NCBI GenBank assembly: GCA_948567375.1
Contig: OX419756.1
Span: 43,414,333 to 43,478,332 of the forward strand
DNA from: Lunularia cruciata
Lineage: Eukaryota; Streptophyta; Marchantiopsida; Lunulariales; Lunulariaceae
Direction: 5' to 3'
Length of the DNA: 64,000 nt
Part shown: in pieces, positions 23,149 to 35,080 of the stretch
Position numbering within the stretch: position 1 is the stretch's first letter
Layout: each line of letters opens with the position of its first letter
Position numbers and translations under genes: made by a program
The notes under the pieces: generated by a model
Database searches by the model: none
What the model was told of the DNA's origin: nothing
The model's input: the letters and a program-made list of their open reading frames with translations, nothing else

Positions 23149-24031
23149 TCTTTGTATAGGGAATGTTATTCATACAATCATATATTATACAAAAGGAGGC
23201 TATAAGAGCTTACTTGGAGAGAATATTAAGAGAGAGAGGAGAGTTCAACTAATGTAAGTTAAATATGACCCATTTTATAACTTAAGTCCATTGTAATTTT
23301 TTGATTTGATATCTTACATCTTGTTTATATGGGAGAATATGGAGTTATTAAGTAAGGTAGACTAAGGTAGAATTGTAAGTTCTGGAATTAAATTGATTTT
23401 TGGGAAATTCTTTCATTTTGAGATCTTGAAGTGAGAAGTAATCTGCATGTAATTGTGTAAGTTTCTCCACACAATTACATGAGCTTTGAAATTTTGTATA
23501 AAGATAAAAAAAATTCAATTTGAATTGGAATGTTTTGAAATTGATTTCAAAACATTCCAACTAATAGATAGAGTACATTCTAGTCCTAAAATTATAGAGA
23601 GATAATGTTTATAGAGAAAATTATGACATTCTAAAGTAAAGGGGGTGACAACATTTGGAAAGAGGAGTGCTGGATAGAGAGTAGCCTAGACCATAATCTT
23701 GATGACAAGTGCTGCAATTTTGCTTGATAGGATGATTTCAAGTGGTGCCTAAGTGCGCAAAATTTCAAAGAGGTTTGATTTACATTATGAGAGCAATAAT
23801 GATTCACATGATGAGAAGAATCTCATTCCTTGAATGTTTGCTTCTCATTCATTAGGAGTATAATAATGGAAAAAACACATTGGCTTAACTGAATTATATT
23901 GCAATATCCAAATACCTTTATAACTATCACTTATGACCATTTTACTATAGAAATAAAGACCAACTACTGCAACAAATATAGAGAAATTGCTACAAGTTGT
24001 TTTTATTGATGTTATAGAACATACCAGATTG
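23149..24031 (+). other. AT-rich spacer with two perfect hairpins
   Basis: No gene recognised. Hairpin 1 at 23446-23481 has arms CATGTAATTGTGT and its complement around a 10-base loop. Hairpin 2 at 23525-23560 has 16-base arms starting TTGGAATGTTTTGAAA around a 4-base loop (TTGA). Such stems are common in MITE remnants, but no terminal inverted repeats or duplications were found. Confidence 0.6.
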
Positions 24032-25008
24032 AGTCAAACCTTCCAATTTTTCATTTTAGTACACCAATAATGGATAAGTTTCACATTCAAGTTAAATAAA
24101 CAAGGTACTTGTCAAAACATATAACCCACGTTATAGAAGCAAGTAGTTTACTAATAGAGAATCACCATGTTAATCAAGAATATCTCTCTCTTTTTCAAAG
24201 ACCCCATAACTACACTCTTACCACACTTTACTCAAAGTGTGCTATGTTTAGAGAAATGGAATCACCCATGAAGTGCTTGCATAATACATCTTCTTAACAA
24301 TAGCAAAAAGTAAGCAACTTGAGCCATGTACAAAAAGTCATGTACAATAACAACCGAGGTGAAAACTTGGAGTGATGATAACAGAACCTGCATTCTAAAA
24401 GTTCTTTAATGTGGGTTCCAACCATGAGAACGAATTTCACCATGAAGAGTAAAATTGTTTTCTCCTCTTGACTGGAATTTTCAAGGTCCTTTTCAATAAC
24501 TACATCTTTTGAAAATTTAACTTGCACCTTGGTATATTATATGTTCTTTGTCCCGAGAATCGTCATTTCCCATGGCGGATTCTTGAATTTTATTGGGGAT
24601 CTTTCAAATAATATTCTATTTGAATTTCTCAAAGGACAAAGGAATGTAAAAAAAACTCAATATTACTAAATTATTGATTTTTTTCCATTAACCGTGTTGA
24701 ACTCTAATGTTTTATGTTATTTTGCTCAACTCCATTCGGATGGCCATTTACGAAAACATAGTTTACAACTTTTCATGATTTCAAGAGAAGCTAGGACAGA
24801 CATGATCCACATCAACGTGGGTAGTCAACTAGATCTGCAAGCATAGGGTGTAGATGAATAGTGTCAACTTAGAGGTGAAGTGAAGTATAAAGCTGCGATT
24901 CTCACACTCTCCAAGATTTCAATTAGTCCGGTCATCAATATCACCATACTAAACTCAGTATCTCGCTTCTCACATTCTACAAGATTTTGGATTAGTCTTG
25001 TCATTGTA
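24032..25008 (+). repeat. Left arm of a long inverted repeat
   Basis: This ~1-kb segment recurs in reverse complement at about 35640-37092. Matching landmarks include AGAAGCAAGTAGTTTA, AGAGAAGCTAGGACAGA, GGTAGTCAACTAGATCTGCA and AGTATCTCGCTTCTC. Identity is moderate by eye. No coding content recognised. Confidence 0.75.
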
Positions 25009-25923
25009 CATATTTAGTACTACGGGAATTTACCTCAGAAATTTCACTCAAGATTCTACATCACTGTAACAATTTCTACAGACATTAAAATTAGAATTTG
25101 ACATTACTGTAACAAATTGCTACAGAAATGATATGGACCTCTTGTACACTAGCAACTATGGAAATGTGCTTTTAAAATAGTTTCATTCAAGATTCGCTAT
25201 CGACGACGGGAGTTACCTAATTTTCTCAATTTTCTAGTGCACCCAACTTTGCGTATAGGGTCACATCATATAGTAGACCATGCAAAAAAACCTCAAGTCC
25301 GTTAACGTTGAGTTTGTTTCGAGATCTATGATCTTAATTTACTGATAGTCTCCATTATAATATTAGAACACGGTCTGTCGGATTGTATGTCATCCGGCCG
25401 GTCCGTTTTGGGTAATCGAAAAATGATATGTTTGTCCATTCCATGGATTTTGGATAAAGGTCACATCTCTGTCCGCCTGTTAGGTGATTTTAGGGTTGGG
25501 TGGAATGTGTCTTAGGTCCTTTCAGCAAGACCTCTAAAGAATCAAGAATTACAAACAATAAGAGCGGGAACTCTAAAGTATCAAGAACTATATGCGAAAT
25601 GTGGTGTACGATGAAGCTTTAGCTCTCCAATGAGTTATATTGTGGCCGGCTACATGTCCTTCTAGTTTGTTAAGAAACATAGAATAGACCCGAACAGCTG
25701 CCTACAAGAATTTGATTGTACTGTTTCAATCATTTCGGACTGGTTACTACAAATATGTGCAAGTGTGAAGTAACTCATTGAATCAGATTATGTAGAATTA
25801 ATCCATAAGTAGAGTATCACTGCCTGGGACTCCAAGTGGTACTTAATTTAAGACTACATTAAATCCATAAGTAATGTCTGGTCAGATAACAAGTAGAGAT
25901 ATTTGTAGGGCCATTTTCACTCA
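25009..25923 (+). other. Intergenic DNA, nothing recognised
   Basis: Mixed-composition DNA (a CCGGCCGGTCCG patch near 25394) with no frame, RNA gene or element I can support. Confidence 0.5.
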
Positions 25924-26505
25924 AAAATTGGAAGATCGAGGAGGGGTCGTCAGGCTAGTAGTCCTATTGGGAAAATAAGATGGATGGTCATAGGACTGTA
26001 ATTGTCCTATGAGATTCTATGTGTGTGAGGAGGAGTTGTGCCATCAATTTCAGTGTCCGGGCTAACCTTGTACACCACTAGCTAAGAAAGTGGCACTACC
26101 ACAATCAGCATAGTCTCCTTCTTGCTCAAATTCTCCCCTGTTACTGTTTTAATAAAGCCAAGGGTCCACTCTCGTTCCTCTCAGTCTCCAAAAAGATGGT
26201 AGGTTACCTATGCTAAAATTGGAAGATCGAGGAGGGGTCGTCAGGCTAGTAGTCCTATTGGGAAAATAAGATGGATGGTCATAGGACTGTAATTGTCCTA
26301 TGAGATTCTATGTGTGTGAGGAGGAGTTGTGCCATCAATTTCAGTGTCCGGGCTAACCTTGTACACCACTAGCTAAGAAAGTGGCACTACCACAATCAGC
26401 ATAGTCTCCTTCTTGCTCAAATTCTCCCCTGTTACTGTTTTAATAAAGCCAAGGGTCCACTCTCGTTCCTCTCAGTCTCCAAAAAGATGGTAGGTTACCT
26501 ATGCT
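25924..26505 (+). repeat. Perfect tandem duplication, 2 x 291 bp
   Basis: Copy 1 is 25924-26214 and copy 2 is 26215-26505. Read base by base I find no difference between them. Both begin AAAATTGGAAGATCGAGG and end GGTTACCTATGCT. Identity implies a very recent event or an assembly artefact. No coding function recognised. Confidence 0.93.
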
Positions 26506-26845
26506 AAAATATCAATTTTGTCATCTTCTCCCCAAAGTCCACCTTTGGCCTGATGTAGGAGCTGTTACTGTTTTAATGAAGCCAATGGTCCACTCTCGTA
26601 CCTCTCAGTCTCCAAAAGGATGGTGGGTTTCCTATGCTAAAATACCAATTTTTTCATCTTCTCCCCAAAGTCCACCTTTGGCCTTATGTAGCACACACCT
26701 TCTACCTTAAACACCTCGTCAATATTGTAACACCCGATGGTAGGTTTCCTATGCTCAAATACCAATTTTTTCAACTTCTCCCCAAAGTCCACCTTTGGCC
26801 TGATGTAGAAGCACACACCTTCTACCTTAAACACCTCGTCAATAT
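26506..26845 (+). repeat. Ladder of diverged ~100-120-bp tandem units
   Basis: Units containing TCTTCTCCCCAAAGTCCACC start at about 26501, 26633 and 26750. The last two continue through CTTCTACCTTAAACACCTCG to AATATTGTA(A/G)CACC. On the minus strand they translate to repeated VDFGEKLKKLVF peptides, not assigned to any family. The last unit runs directly into an LTR that begins with the same TGTARCACC bases. Confidence 0.75.
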
Positions 26846-27535
26846 TGTAGCACCAATTTGTACATATATGTACTATTGTGATATTTAGTTTGGTATTATA
26901 AGTACTTGAGAGATATTATTTATACAGAGATAAGTATGGTTCTACAGTAATCATGATTAGGTAAAGTTGCTCATAGCTAAGATAGAGTAGACCTTACTTT
27001 AGAGAAAGTGGAAAAGATGAGCACCACTATTTTGGATTCTAGTGTGTTGACTTGGTATTATTCTTAGGTGTTTGGCTTTGAGAAAAGAGTTGAAAACTCT
27101 TGGGCCCGCAAGACTTTTTAGTTTGGATTCTTCTATAGTCCAAGGATAGCACATGTGAAGGAATCCTTTGACTTAATAGTTGGATCAAGATAAGATCACA
27201 TGCTTAGGAGAATATTCTCATTAGTATGGATATTCTTTTAGTTTTTTGACTTTATTTGACTTTTAGTCTAGTAACTTGAGTTACTCCAGTAATTAGTAAC
27301 TTTGGTGCATAACTATTTCACAAGTATATAAACAAGGGGTGAGGTGATACTCATCATCCTTTCAGTTGCAACTATCTCTCTCTCATTGAGTTCTCTAGTG
27401 AACAATGGCTTGAGTCTTGGAGTGTTAGCCTTGGAGGAGTATGATGGAGTTGGGGTTCCTTCCCTTCTTGTCCATGATGTGCTACCATAACAGCCATCAG
27501 AGGTTTTTTCTAAGTGAGAGATAGGCCGGCTCATA
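26846..27535 (+). repeat. Lone Athila/Tat-like LTR (690 bp)
   Basis: Full length against E3 and E9 LTRs: starts TGTAGCACCAATTTG and ends GGCCGGCTCATA. The flanks (AATAT left, GTACA right) do not match, so this is not a clean solo-LTR insertion. Its left border coincides with a tandem-repeat edge and its right border with the methyltransferase fossil. Confidence 0.85.
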
Positions 27536-27539
27536 GTAC

Positions 27540-28510
27540 ATCCTACGTTGCTCTACTAAGCCAAGGCTCACAATCCAAGTCAAACAATTCAGGTCCATAG
27601 CCTGACCTAACACTTGATGCTTGGATGCCTTTGACACTACTGAAACAACGGTAATACGAGTGTGAAAACCCATCACCTGCTTTGTCTCATCAGAATTGGG
27701 CTCCACCAATTGTTATAACTATGAGTCCCAAAACCAATCTAGGACCTCCCTCTCAAAAAGCATGAGAGCTTGGAAAACTCATAAGTGTGGGAAAAGTGGC
27801 TCTAGGCTGTCCAACAAGGTTCACCACTACCATAGGTGACCTATCAACCACTACTATCATTTAAGACTGATGCACAACATTCAAGATACCATCAACAATG
27901 ATGTGGTCTAATTGTTGAATCCCGTCATAAGCATGCTATAGAACCTCTCTACATAAGAGGTTCATAAACCAAATACAAAGATGATGAGCTCGTGATCCCA
28001 GTGTGGCTGCATCTAACAAAACAGTAGGTCCCATCCAAGAATGGACCTAATATGTACTCACCACCACTTTGGTGCAAGAATCACCCATCAAAGGAACATT
28101 CTCCAAAAGATAAGCTAGGGAAATGGACTAATGGACATAGAGATGTCAAAGTATGTGTAACATCTCCCAAAACACACAAAAATAGGCATCTTGAAGACCC
28201 AAATATTGCCAACATGTTTATGTCCTTGATATGGCCATCCAGCAATCGCCAAGTGAATAGGACCATGTCTCTCCAAGTCCTACATCCCCAACAAGGAAAT
28301 ATCTACTAGTAGGGTCATGTGGTAACCCTTGACTGTTGACATTGATAATAACTCAAGATACCAATAAGCCAAGTGTACCACATGATGTAGAGAGATTTGC
28401 CTATCAGTCTCATCTCTCTCTACATACAAGTACCTCTATACTCGTATACCCGGCTGTAGGACCGCAACTAGTCCAATGCTAATCCCACCAAATAACTCCA
28501 ATAAACATAC
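27540..28510 (-). pseudogene. E6 cytosine-5 DNA methyltransferase domain
   Basis: Motifs appear in correct order on the minus strand. Motif I, which binds S-adenosylmethionine, is LELFGGISIGL at 28469-28504, followed by a motif II-like RYLYVERDE. The motif IV neighbourhood is HLAIAGWP at about 28226-28258, with GHxxxG after it. Motif VI is ENVPLMGD at 28080-28104. A motif VIII-like LGSRAHHL lies near 28000-27975, and a C-terminal MDLNCLTWIVSLGL at about 27562-27604 matches the end of the catalytic fold. The order and spacing fit a compact C5 methyltransferase (Pfam DNA_methylase). If once active it would have methylated cytosine in DNA. Fossil, broken. Confidence 0.72.
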
Positions 28511-28879
28511 TCTATGTACTAGATACTACCAAGCAATGAGTGTGGTATCCAAAGGTGCAAGGTAGTTGACTTTAGAGGCTCATCCTCACACTCATCTCTT
28601 GATGGTACATAGGTTCCACTCCAAGCATGTTGCACCAACCGATCTACACATTGCTACAATGCCTCCTCTAAACTCCACAATGGAACATCCAAGGTAGATG
28701 GAACAATCCCACTTGTACTCCAAATTTGAGTGATCTTTTCTGGTATTGGAGTATCCTCTACATAGGTGCTCCCCACCAATAAATCATCGGGCCAAGTAAC
28801 TACATCACTGAAAGCAAAAACTGATGATGCCATGGTCTCAAACTGTAGTGAGCCAAGACTACCACTATTGAAGCATATT

Positions 28880-29240
28880 GGTAGGCAACATACTTGTCAC
28901 TCACCTGACTGCCAACTTGGTCAATAGAAGGTTGTCTCCTTCCGATAGTCGAAACTGAAACCTTGCTCTCCCAAGTAGCACATCATATGACTTAACTATT
29001 GTTGCAATAGTCTGAGCTCTCACCATTGAGCTATCAATTAGGTGACTAGGATGAACCTAGACAAAAAGCTCCCCATGTGTGATGCACTATGTCAAACCAC
29101 CACCTAGAGATGTTTGGATCTGAAATGGACACCTCTCTACATTGGTCTTTTGTAACTCCACATTGACAACGACAACCTTCCCCAACATAAGAGGCTACAC
29201 ACTAGAGTCAAGTAAGACCCTCTGTGGTGTATACACCTTC
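28880..29240 (-). pseudogene. E6 retropepsin
   Basis: TPQRVLLDSSV at the low end of the 29195-29695 frame, followed by QPLMLGK and ERCPFQIQTSLGG, matches the D-S/T-G region of a retropepsin. Further on are SSMVRAQT and KSYDVLLG, the C-terminal part. The copy in E10 reads RVLLDFGV at about 63030-63055 and MLYPMGFTIDYWEE, YRPGWQS at about 62740-62806. It would cleave the polyprotein. Confidence 0.62.
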
Positions 29241-29950
29241 CTTGAAGGTCCCACCAAATGAAAAATCCCCTTCTGGTTATCCAACAAGGCAACACCAGGT
29301 GTAAACCGTGCTCGCTCAAAGGCCGGTCTAGCTAGTAACTCCTCCAATCTAGCCATTGTTGCCTGCCACAAACCATTGGTAACTGAGCAAATCCCATGCT
29401 CCTCAACCAAGTCAACTCCACTATCAACCACCTCTACTCTAGTAGTGAGGACCACATCATCCCTACCCTCACAAAGCATGGCATCCAATCGGAACATTGG
29501 GGTTGGGTCAACTCCCAATGTACACATGTTATTGGCTGAAAATAAAGGATAGTGCATAATCAGCTGAGCCACCTCCAACATTATGCTAGACTTAGTCCAT
29601 GCAGTAGTAGGTGGTTGACTAGTAGGTAGTCCATAATGCACCCCATCACCACCTACCACACTTGCATTAAGATGTCTAAGAGCCATAGATGACATCTATA
29701 GGGCCTTAGAGAGCGTGAAAGACTAAGGAAGTCTGACCTATCTCTCAACTTCTCCTCTCTGTGGGTCCAACTCCACTGATGCTCCTCTATGCTCTGGAGC
29801 ATATACTTCACTCCTAGTCACTACGGTGGAGGCATCTACCTGTGCTGCTCCGCACATGAAATCCAAAGCATCTCTATCACCATCATATGAAGTAGAAGCC
29901 TCTACACCCAAATTTGATCTCCTCTGAGCTATGGCCATGCTAGCCAATCT

Positions 29951-30170
29951 CTACTCCAACTGCTCAATGCAAGTAGCCATGGCTGTATCGGAAGTAAGGG
30001 CAGGAACTGCACCTCTACTAGGTGTGGATCCTCTACCACCACCTCTACCACCTTGTCCTCTATGACCTAGAACTCCTCTACCACCTGCCAAAGCAACCCT
30101 ACCACTACGTAACTCCAAGTGTAGGTCAAAGCACCAATCACTAGAGTGACCAAATTGTGGCAATGCTCAC
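29951..30170 (-). pseudogene. E6 zinc-knuckle and Gly/Arg-rich linker
   Basis: GHSSDWCFDLH is the second half of a CCHC knuckle, followed by a GGRGVLGHRGQGGRGGGRGS nucleic-acid-binding linker. It lies between Gag and protease, as in Gag-Pol precursors. Confidence 0.6.
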
Positions 30171-30695
30171 ACTACCTTTGTGTTGGCTATGATGCACCAA
30201 AGGTATCAAGTATGTTGCCCTTAGGATATTATCTCTTGTGATGAGGTCTACCACAAGTCCAACAAGCAACACCACTACTCATTGGCTTCTATTGACCCAA
30301 AAATGAAGGTAAGGGTCTAGCTACAGTAGGCCTTCCACTCATAGGATATGAGTGACATAGGATCTGGACTATCCACCCTGTCCTCAAAAACCAATTGAGC
30401 GTGGTGCACTTTATTGCACTCTAGAAGTAGTCACAGTTATGGATGAGGTCTCCCTACCAAATCTAGATGTCACTACTCTCTCCTCCACCATATTGAGCTC
30501 AATATGATCAGCCAAACCAAAGACCATAGCCAAAGTAGCCTGTAACAACGTAGCATCACAAACTCTATCTCACAACTCCTTGTCTAGTATCCCATACCAA
30601 AACTGGACTACTTGGGCCTCAATAACTCCTTGAGTGAAATTGATCAGCCGTCTCATGCAAGTGTATGCCTCATGTAGGGTCTCTCCAACCTTCTG

Positions 30696-31076
30696 CTAGA
30701 ACTCCTGCAAGCTCCTCAACTTATCAATCTGCACTCCATGGTAGTTTTGCCTCAAACATTGGAAGAACTCCACCATGGGGTTAAACCTTGGTACTATGCC
30801 ACCTCCTATAGTGGTACTTCCACTTGTAGTAGCACTATCTCTAACTAGTGCACCTCCACTAGCTCCACCAATGCTACTTGTGCTAGAACTTGTAGGTATA
30901 GCCAATCTACCCTTGGCAACCGAGCCTGAAGTGATAGAGATATAGTTTAGAGACCAATACCGTCCCCATAACTCAATCTCCTCAAAGTGCGCTCTCCTAA
31001 ACTCATGGTAGTCATCCATTGGCAAACTTTCCAAGTGCTGAAATAATCTCTTCCATACCATGAAAGGTGTGAACAA
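30696..31076 (-). pseudogene. E6 Gag-like region
   Basis: A 126-aa stretch with AHFEEIELWGRYWSLNYIS, a Ser/Thr-rich linker, and FNPMVEFFQCLRQNYHGVQ, followed downstream by RLINFTQGVIEAQVVQFW-type residues typical of the retrotransposon Gag core. This is the expected nucleocapsid precursor upstream of a protease. Lineage not resolved. Confidence 0.6.
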
Positions 31077-31100
31077 AGTTGGGTTCCATATTTATTGTAG

Positions 31101-33000
31101 ATCACACCAACTATCAAACTCTTGGATGGTCATCCAACTTAATGGTACTCATTGTACCAAAACAATGCCTAGGACCTTTGGAGACCCCATAAATCTTATC
31201 CATGTCTCATAACAATGGTGAAGATACACCAAGTGCACTCTCAATTGAATCAACTCTTATGTCAAACTCCAACTCAAAGTCAATCTCCTCCCTCATTGGG
31301 ACTTGAGATACAAGTTGATACCGAGCGCCACCTTAAGTAAACCCATTACATACTACAACGCTATCTCTTCTAGAATCTCCAAAGATCTCCGTTGTGACAA
31401 AATAACCACAAAGCGCCAACCGCAACCGCAAGTACCCCACCAAGTACCAACACCAACTAAGCACCACAAAGTGCCAGATACCAATTGAACACTACCCACT
31501 AATCTAACTCTAACTCAGACAACTACATTAGGAGAAGTGCGACTTGTAACCTGCCATCACAACATGCACTTTCACAATCTGCAGGTCGTCACTTCCTACC
31601 TCACCGGAAAGAAACAAAGGTAGTCTTATTGATCATCACTCTAGCCTCACCATTGAGAGCACACCAAAGCACCAACACTCTAAATTCAAGACACCTCACA
31701 CAAACGTGGTGCACAAACGAGAAGCAGAGAATGAAGGAGGTCCAATCACAAGAAATCATAAAGTAGCTCGGGATCAACTTTGTCACCATTTGGCATCTGA
31801 CAAAATAGGAGTTCCTATCTACATCCTAAGTTACTAGGATCACCAAGAATGGGATCAAACAACCTCTCCTATCCAAAGCTACAAGTGTATAGATAATAGT
31901 GGAACAGTCATTAGGACAACAAGTGAGGGTGGACCAATTGGCAAGGGCACCAATCTAGGAACCAAAGATCTAGGGATCAAACCTTGTTGCGCACAATCTA
32001 GAAGGATGGGCAGATTTGGCCAAACAATGACCAAGATCTACTCCAAACTAGCTAGCCTCATGCCAACAAGTTGGCTTGCTGGCCCTTCTAGGCCTTTGTA
32101 GCCTCTCATAGCCCACAACCATATGCCTCGAAGCCTCTAAATACCCAAATGAAGCCTTTCTTTTTGCCACTTTGAACCCTCTCTAAATATGGCAAGACTC
32201 CTCTAAATCTGTGAAACTCCTCCAACTCAAGTGAAAATCCTCCAAATCTGGCCAAAATCTGACGGAAACTCTAGCAAAAATTAACAAAATCCCTAAAGTT
32301 GGCAACCACCAAATCCTCCACTAACTCTTCACTCAAGCTAAATTGAAAAAAATGGTTTCTACAAATCACAAATTCACAAGGGTGGGTACCCAACTCCACC
32401 TTCAATTTCACTTTCTGAACCCAAATCGTAACAAATTGGTCTTGCTTTCACCTCCTAAGCTCAAAGTCATAACTACCATTTGAAAATTGCTTCTCTTTGC
32501 TTGAAATTTGGCCAGCACTTCCGCACACCATCTGCCTCATTGCCAAATTTGCATCAATCAAATGAGCTTCTACACATTAGGGAAAACTTGAATTTTGATC
32601 AAGGTACCAACGATGAGTGAGTCTTGGACATACCACCAACACTCTCAATTCCTATACTCGATTTCCTCCCTAACTTCACTTCTCTAATGTAATCAATTTT
32701 TTTACACCACTTGAATCAACTCCAATTTAGATCAATACTTTGATTTGTCACTCTATAAACTGCCAAAAATTGGGTACTGATTACAATCAAGTCACACCCA
32801 CTCTAGCTAAGAGAATCCAAGTGACGCTCACCAGCTTCTGTCCACCATAGCCAGGAAATCGAAGGCTTAACATTAGAGAAGTGAGCTCTTTGGAACTGCA
32901 CTTTGAAAGTATACCCCTAGACTCAAAAACTCTAACGGTCTAAAACCCTAATGGTCCCATTGACAGCACACCCAATGGTGCAAATGGTGCAAATTGACGA
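31101..33000 (-). other. Region upstream of E6, possible leader or LTR
   Basis: Noncoding on both strands. The minus strand would be the 5' leader of E6. No LTR pair, primer site or family could be fixed because no second copy lies in the window. GCGCCACC and AACCGCAACCGCAAG patches near 31325-31430 are the only distinctive features. Confidence 0.35.
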
Positions 33001-34860
33001 TGGGCTCTACCATGAAGTCAGTACCCCGTACATGAAATATGACCATCGGAAAGTAGTCTATGAATGATGGCTAAAATACCTCTAACTACTATCACTATGA
33101 CTTCATTGTCCAAGCAATCTAGATGCGACACTACAAATGGCATGACATGGAGTACTTCTCCAAGTGGATTGAGTTGGTGATACTTCTTGACAATTGCAAT
33201 GAAGAGACAACGTACTCATTCTTAGATTAGGTTTTTAGTCATTTTGGTGCACTAGTTAAAGTCTTGATTGATCAAGATATAGAGTTATTGGGACAATTTA
33301 AAGTCTTGTGTGATAATGTCTTGATTGATCAGTGTACTATTTCTTAGATCACTCTAAGGTAGATGGCTTAACAAAGAGAGTGGTTTAGACAATGAAGAGA
33401 AGATTGTGTAAGTATGGTTTATAGACATTCCACTTAGGAGATTGGGATCTTCAATTACCTTGGTTGGCCATGGTATCTATTCAGCTGGCTAGCCTCCTTA
33501 GTATCCTTCTCTCCTTAATTTTTACTCTATAGATCAGATCTAGATTTACCTATAGCCATTTATTGCAATATTATTGTAATTTTGGACTTGGATGATCCAA
33601 ATATATGGATGAGTGCATGTTCTCAATGGATAGAGATAGTTTGGACAGTGATGACACAGAACTTAGCAATTGCTTAGCATAGGGATACCTTATGCTATGT
33701 TACTATTCAAGGAAGAGGTTATAGATCCTTGATCTATTGATTTCATTCGGTGACAAAATATTTACAACAAACTACACCGACGACACTTGATGTTACTACA
33801 TGCCACATTATCTTGAGAGTGCATGAGATTTTGCCTTCTAAAGTCCTCATGTTAGAAGGATGTGATGGTGTTGTTTGGAAGGAGCATGTTTGCAATTGTG
33901 AACCATGCCACCTCCCAAATATTGATGGCATTCTGGACCCAAGCTTGGTAGTTGTATGTGCAAGCTTATGATGTATGTTATGTGGCTCTTTTGGTGGAGT
34001 TATTACTATATTGGTATGTGATAGCTATTTGAGAGGATAGCATATGGAATGTGTGACTCCTCCCTTCATGGTAGTTCCTCAAGGATAGTGGTTATATCTT
34101 TGATGTACTTGACCTACAACTAGTTCACTCTTTATGTGATATAGATTACAAACAAGTAATTAACAATGGAACTCAATAGCACTTGGCCTCCTGATCTTTG
34201 CACACCATAGTGAATATCACATATCACTTGGAGTAGCTGGCTATCTGGAGTTAGAGGGACCTAACTGTCGGCCTAACTAGGGGAGTGGTTGTCTTTCCTT
34301 AATTCATAATATGTGAACTATTTAGTTCCATGGAACAGGTCCAATCTCAAATCCATTTTGTAACAACATCTTGATTTCTTTCAAGTAATCTATGTAATGC
34401 CCTAAGTTGCGGAAGTAGTGAATACCTAATGAAGTTGAAGCAGTAATACAATATAATACAACAACTCTATTCATATTTGTTTGACTTGCAAGTCCTATAG
34501 TTCCACAAAATAGAAAAAGACTCCGATTTGATCAAAGCTTTTGATATGTCATCAAATTTTAATTAAATTTTATTGTAATTTATTGGTATCAATCAATATT
34601 TTATTTCAAACTTCTTTTTCCTTCTTTTAATTATTCATTTCTGGATTTCATAGCAACCTACGAATCCACAACAACGCTGGAATGTAGTATCATGTTGGAA
34701 AAGAAGATCATCTATAATCACGTGGAGGAGGAAAGCTATATACAATACTCCAAATAATCATATATAACTCTATACAATGATCTGCAAACATGGATATCTT
34801 TGGATATATCCAAAATTATATATGAATCAAGAATTGTTCGAATATCCAAAGAATATATGT
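33001..34860 (+). other. Intergenic AT-rich DNA, nothing recognised
   Basis: No gene, RNA or element supported. Short frames (for example 33743-33971) overlap on opposite strands and show no family motifs. Confidence 0.5.
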
Positions 34861-34869
34861 GTTCGGAAA

Positions 34870-35080
34870 GTGGTTTTGTGGTGTCCAGCACACGCCGTCC
34901 TACGCTTGTCAGCTGCTAGATTCCGGCCCCCAGCAGCACGTCTACAAAAGAACGGCGGACCGCGCATCGCGGTAGAGTCCAAAAGAGTTACTCTTTTTCT
35001 CTCCCTGTACGGGCTGATGGGGTCTTACCATCCTTCGTGTTTCCTAAACTGTCGCCCTTTTCACTAAAAAGGGTCCTTAG
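34870..35080 (+). other. GC-rich island with a block shared with 20744-20800
   Basis: About 34880-34980 is unusually GC-rich for this window (CACGCCGTCC, CCGGCCCCCAG, GCGGACCGCGCATCGCGG). It is followed by CTCTCCCTGTACGGGCTGAT and GGGGTCTT.CCAT...CGTGTTT, which also occur at 20744-20800. The shared block suggests a dispersed repeat, possibly the end of an unrecognised element. No tRNA boxes identified. Confidence 0.45.

Larger units (their letters stand above)
27536..31100 (-). mobile_element. E6: retroelement fossil encoding Gag, retropepsin and a C5 DNA methyltransferase
   Basis: On the minus strand, high to low: Gag-like region (30696-31076), a knuckle (about 30140), a variable linker, retropepsin (about 29236 downward), a conserved spacer with a PSLDVPLW-like patch, then a cytosine-5 methyltransferase (about 28510-27540). 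No RT, integrase or LTR is visible inside the segment, because an unrelated LTR abuts its end. A second copy, E10, is present at 49090-49480 plus 62093-63090. Retrotransposons with acquired cytosine methyltransferases have been described in dinoflagellates and the charophyte Klebsormidium; the family link here is inferred. Many breaks. Confidence 0.75.

Noticed and set aside
26846-27535. Clean solo LTR with target duplication
   Set aside because: The flanking bases AATAT and GTACA do not match; a rearranged border is more likely.
34393-34460. TGTAATGCCC as a possible LTR start
   Set aside because: No partner repeat, primer site or coding region near it.
34930-35000. Possible tRNA gene in the GC-rich island
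   Set aside because: No A-box or B-box with plausible spacing and no cloverleaf could be drawn.
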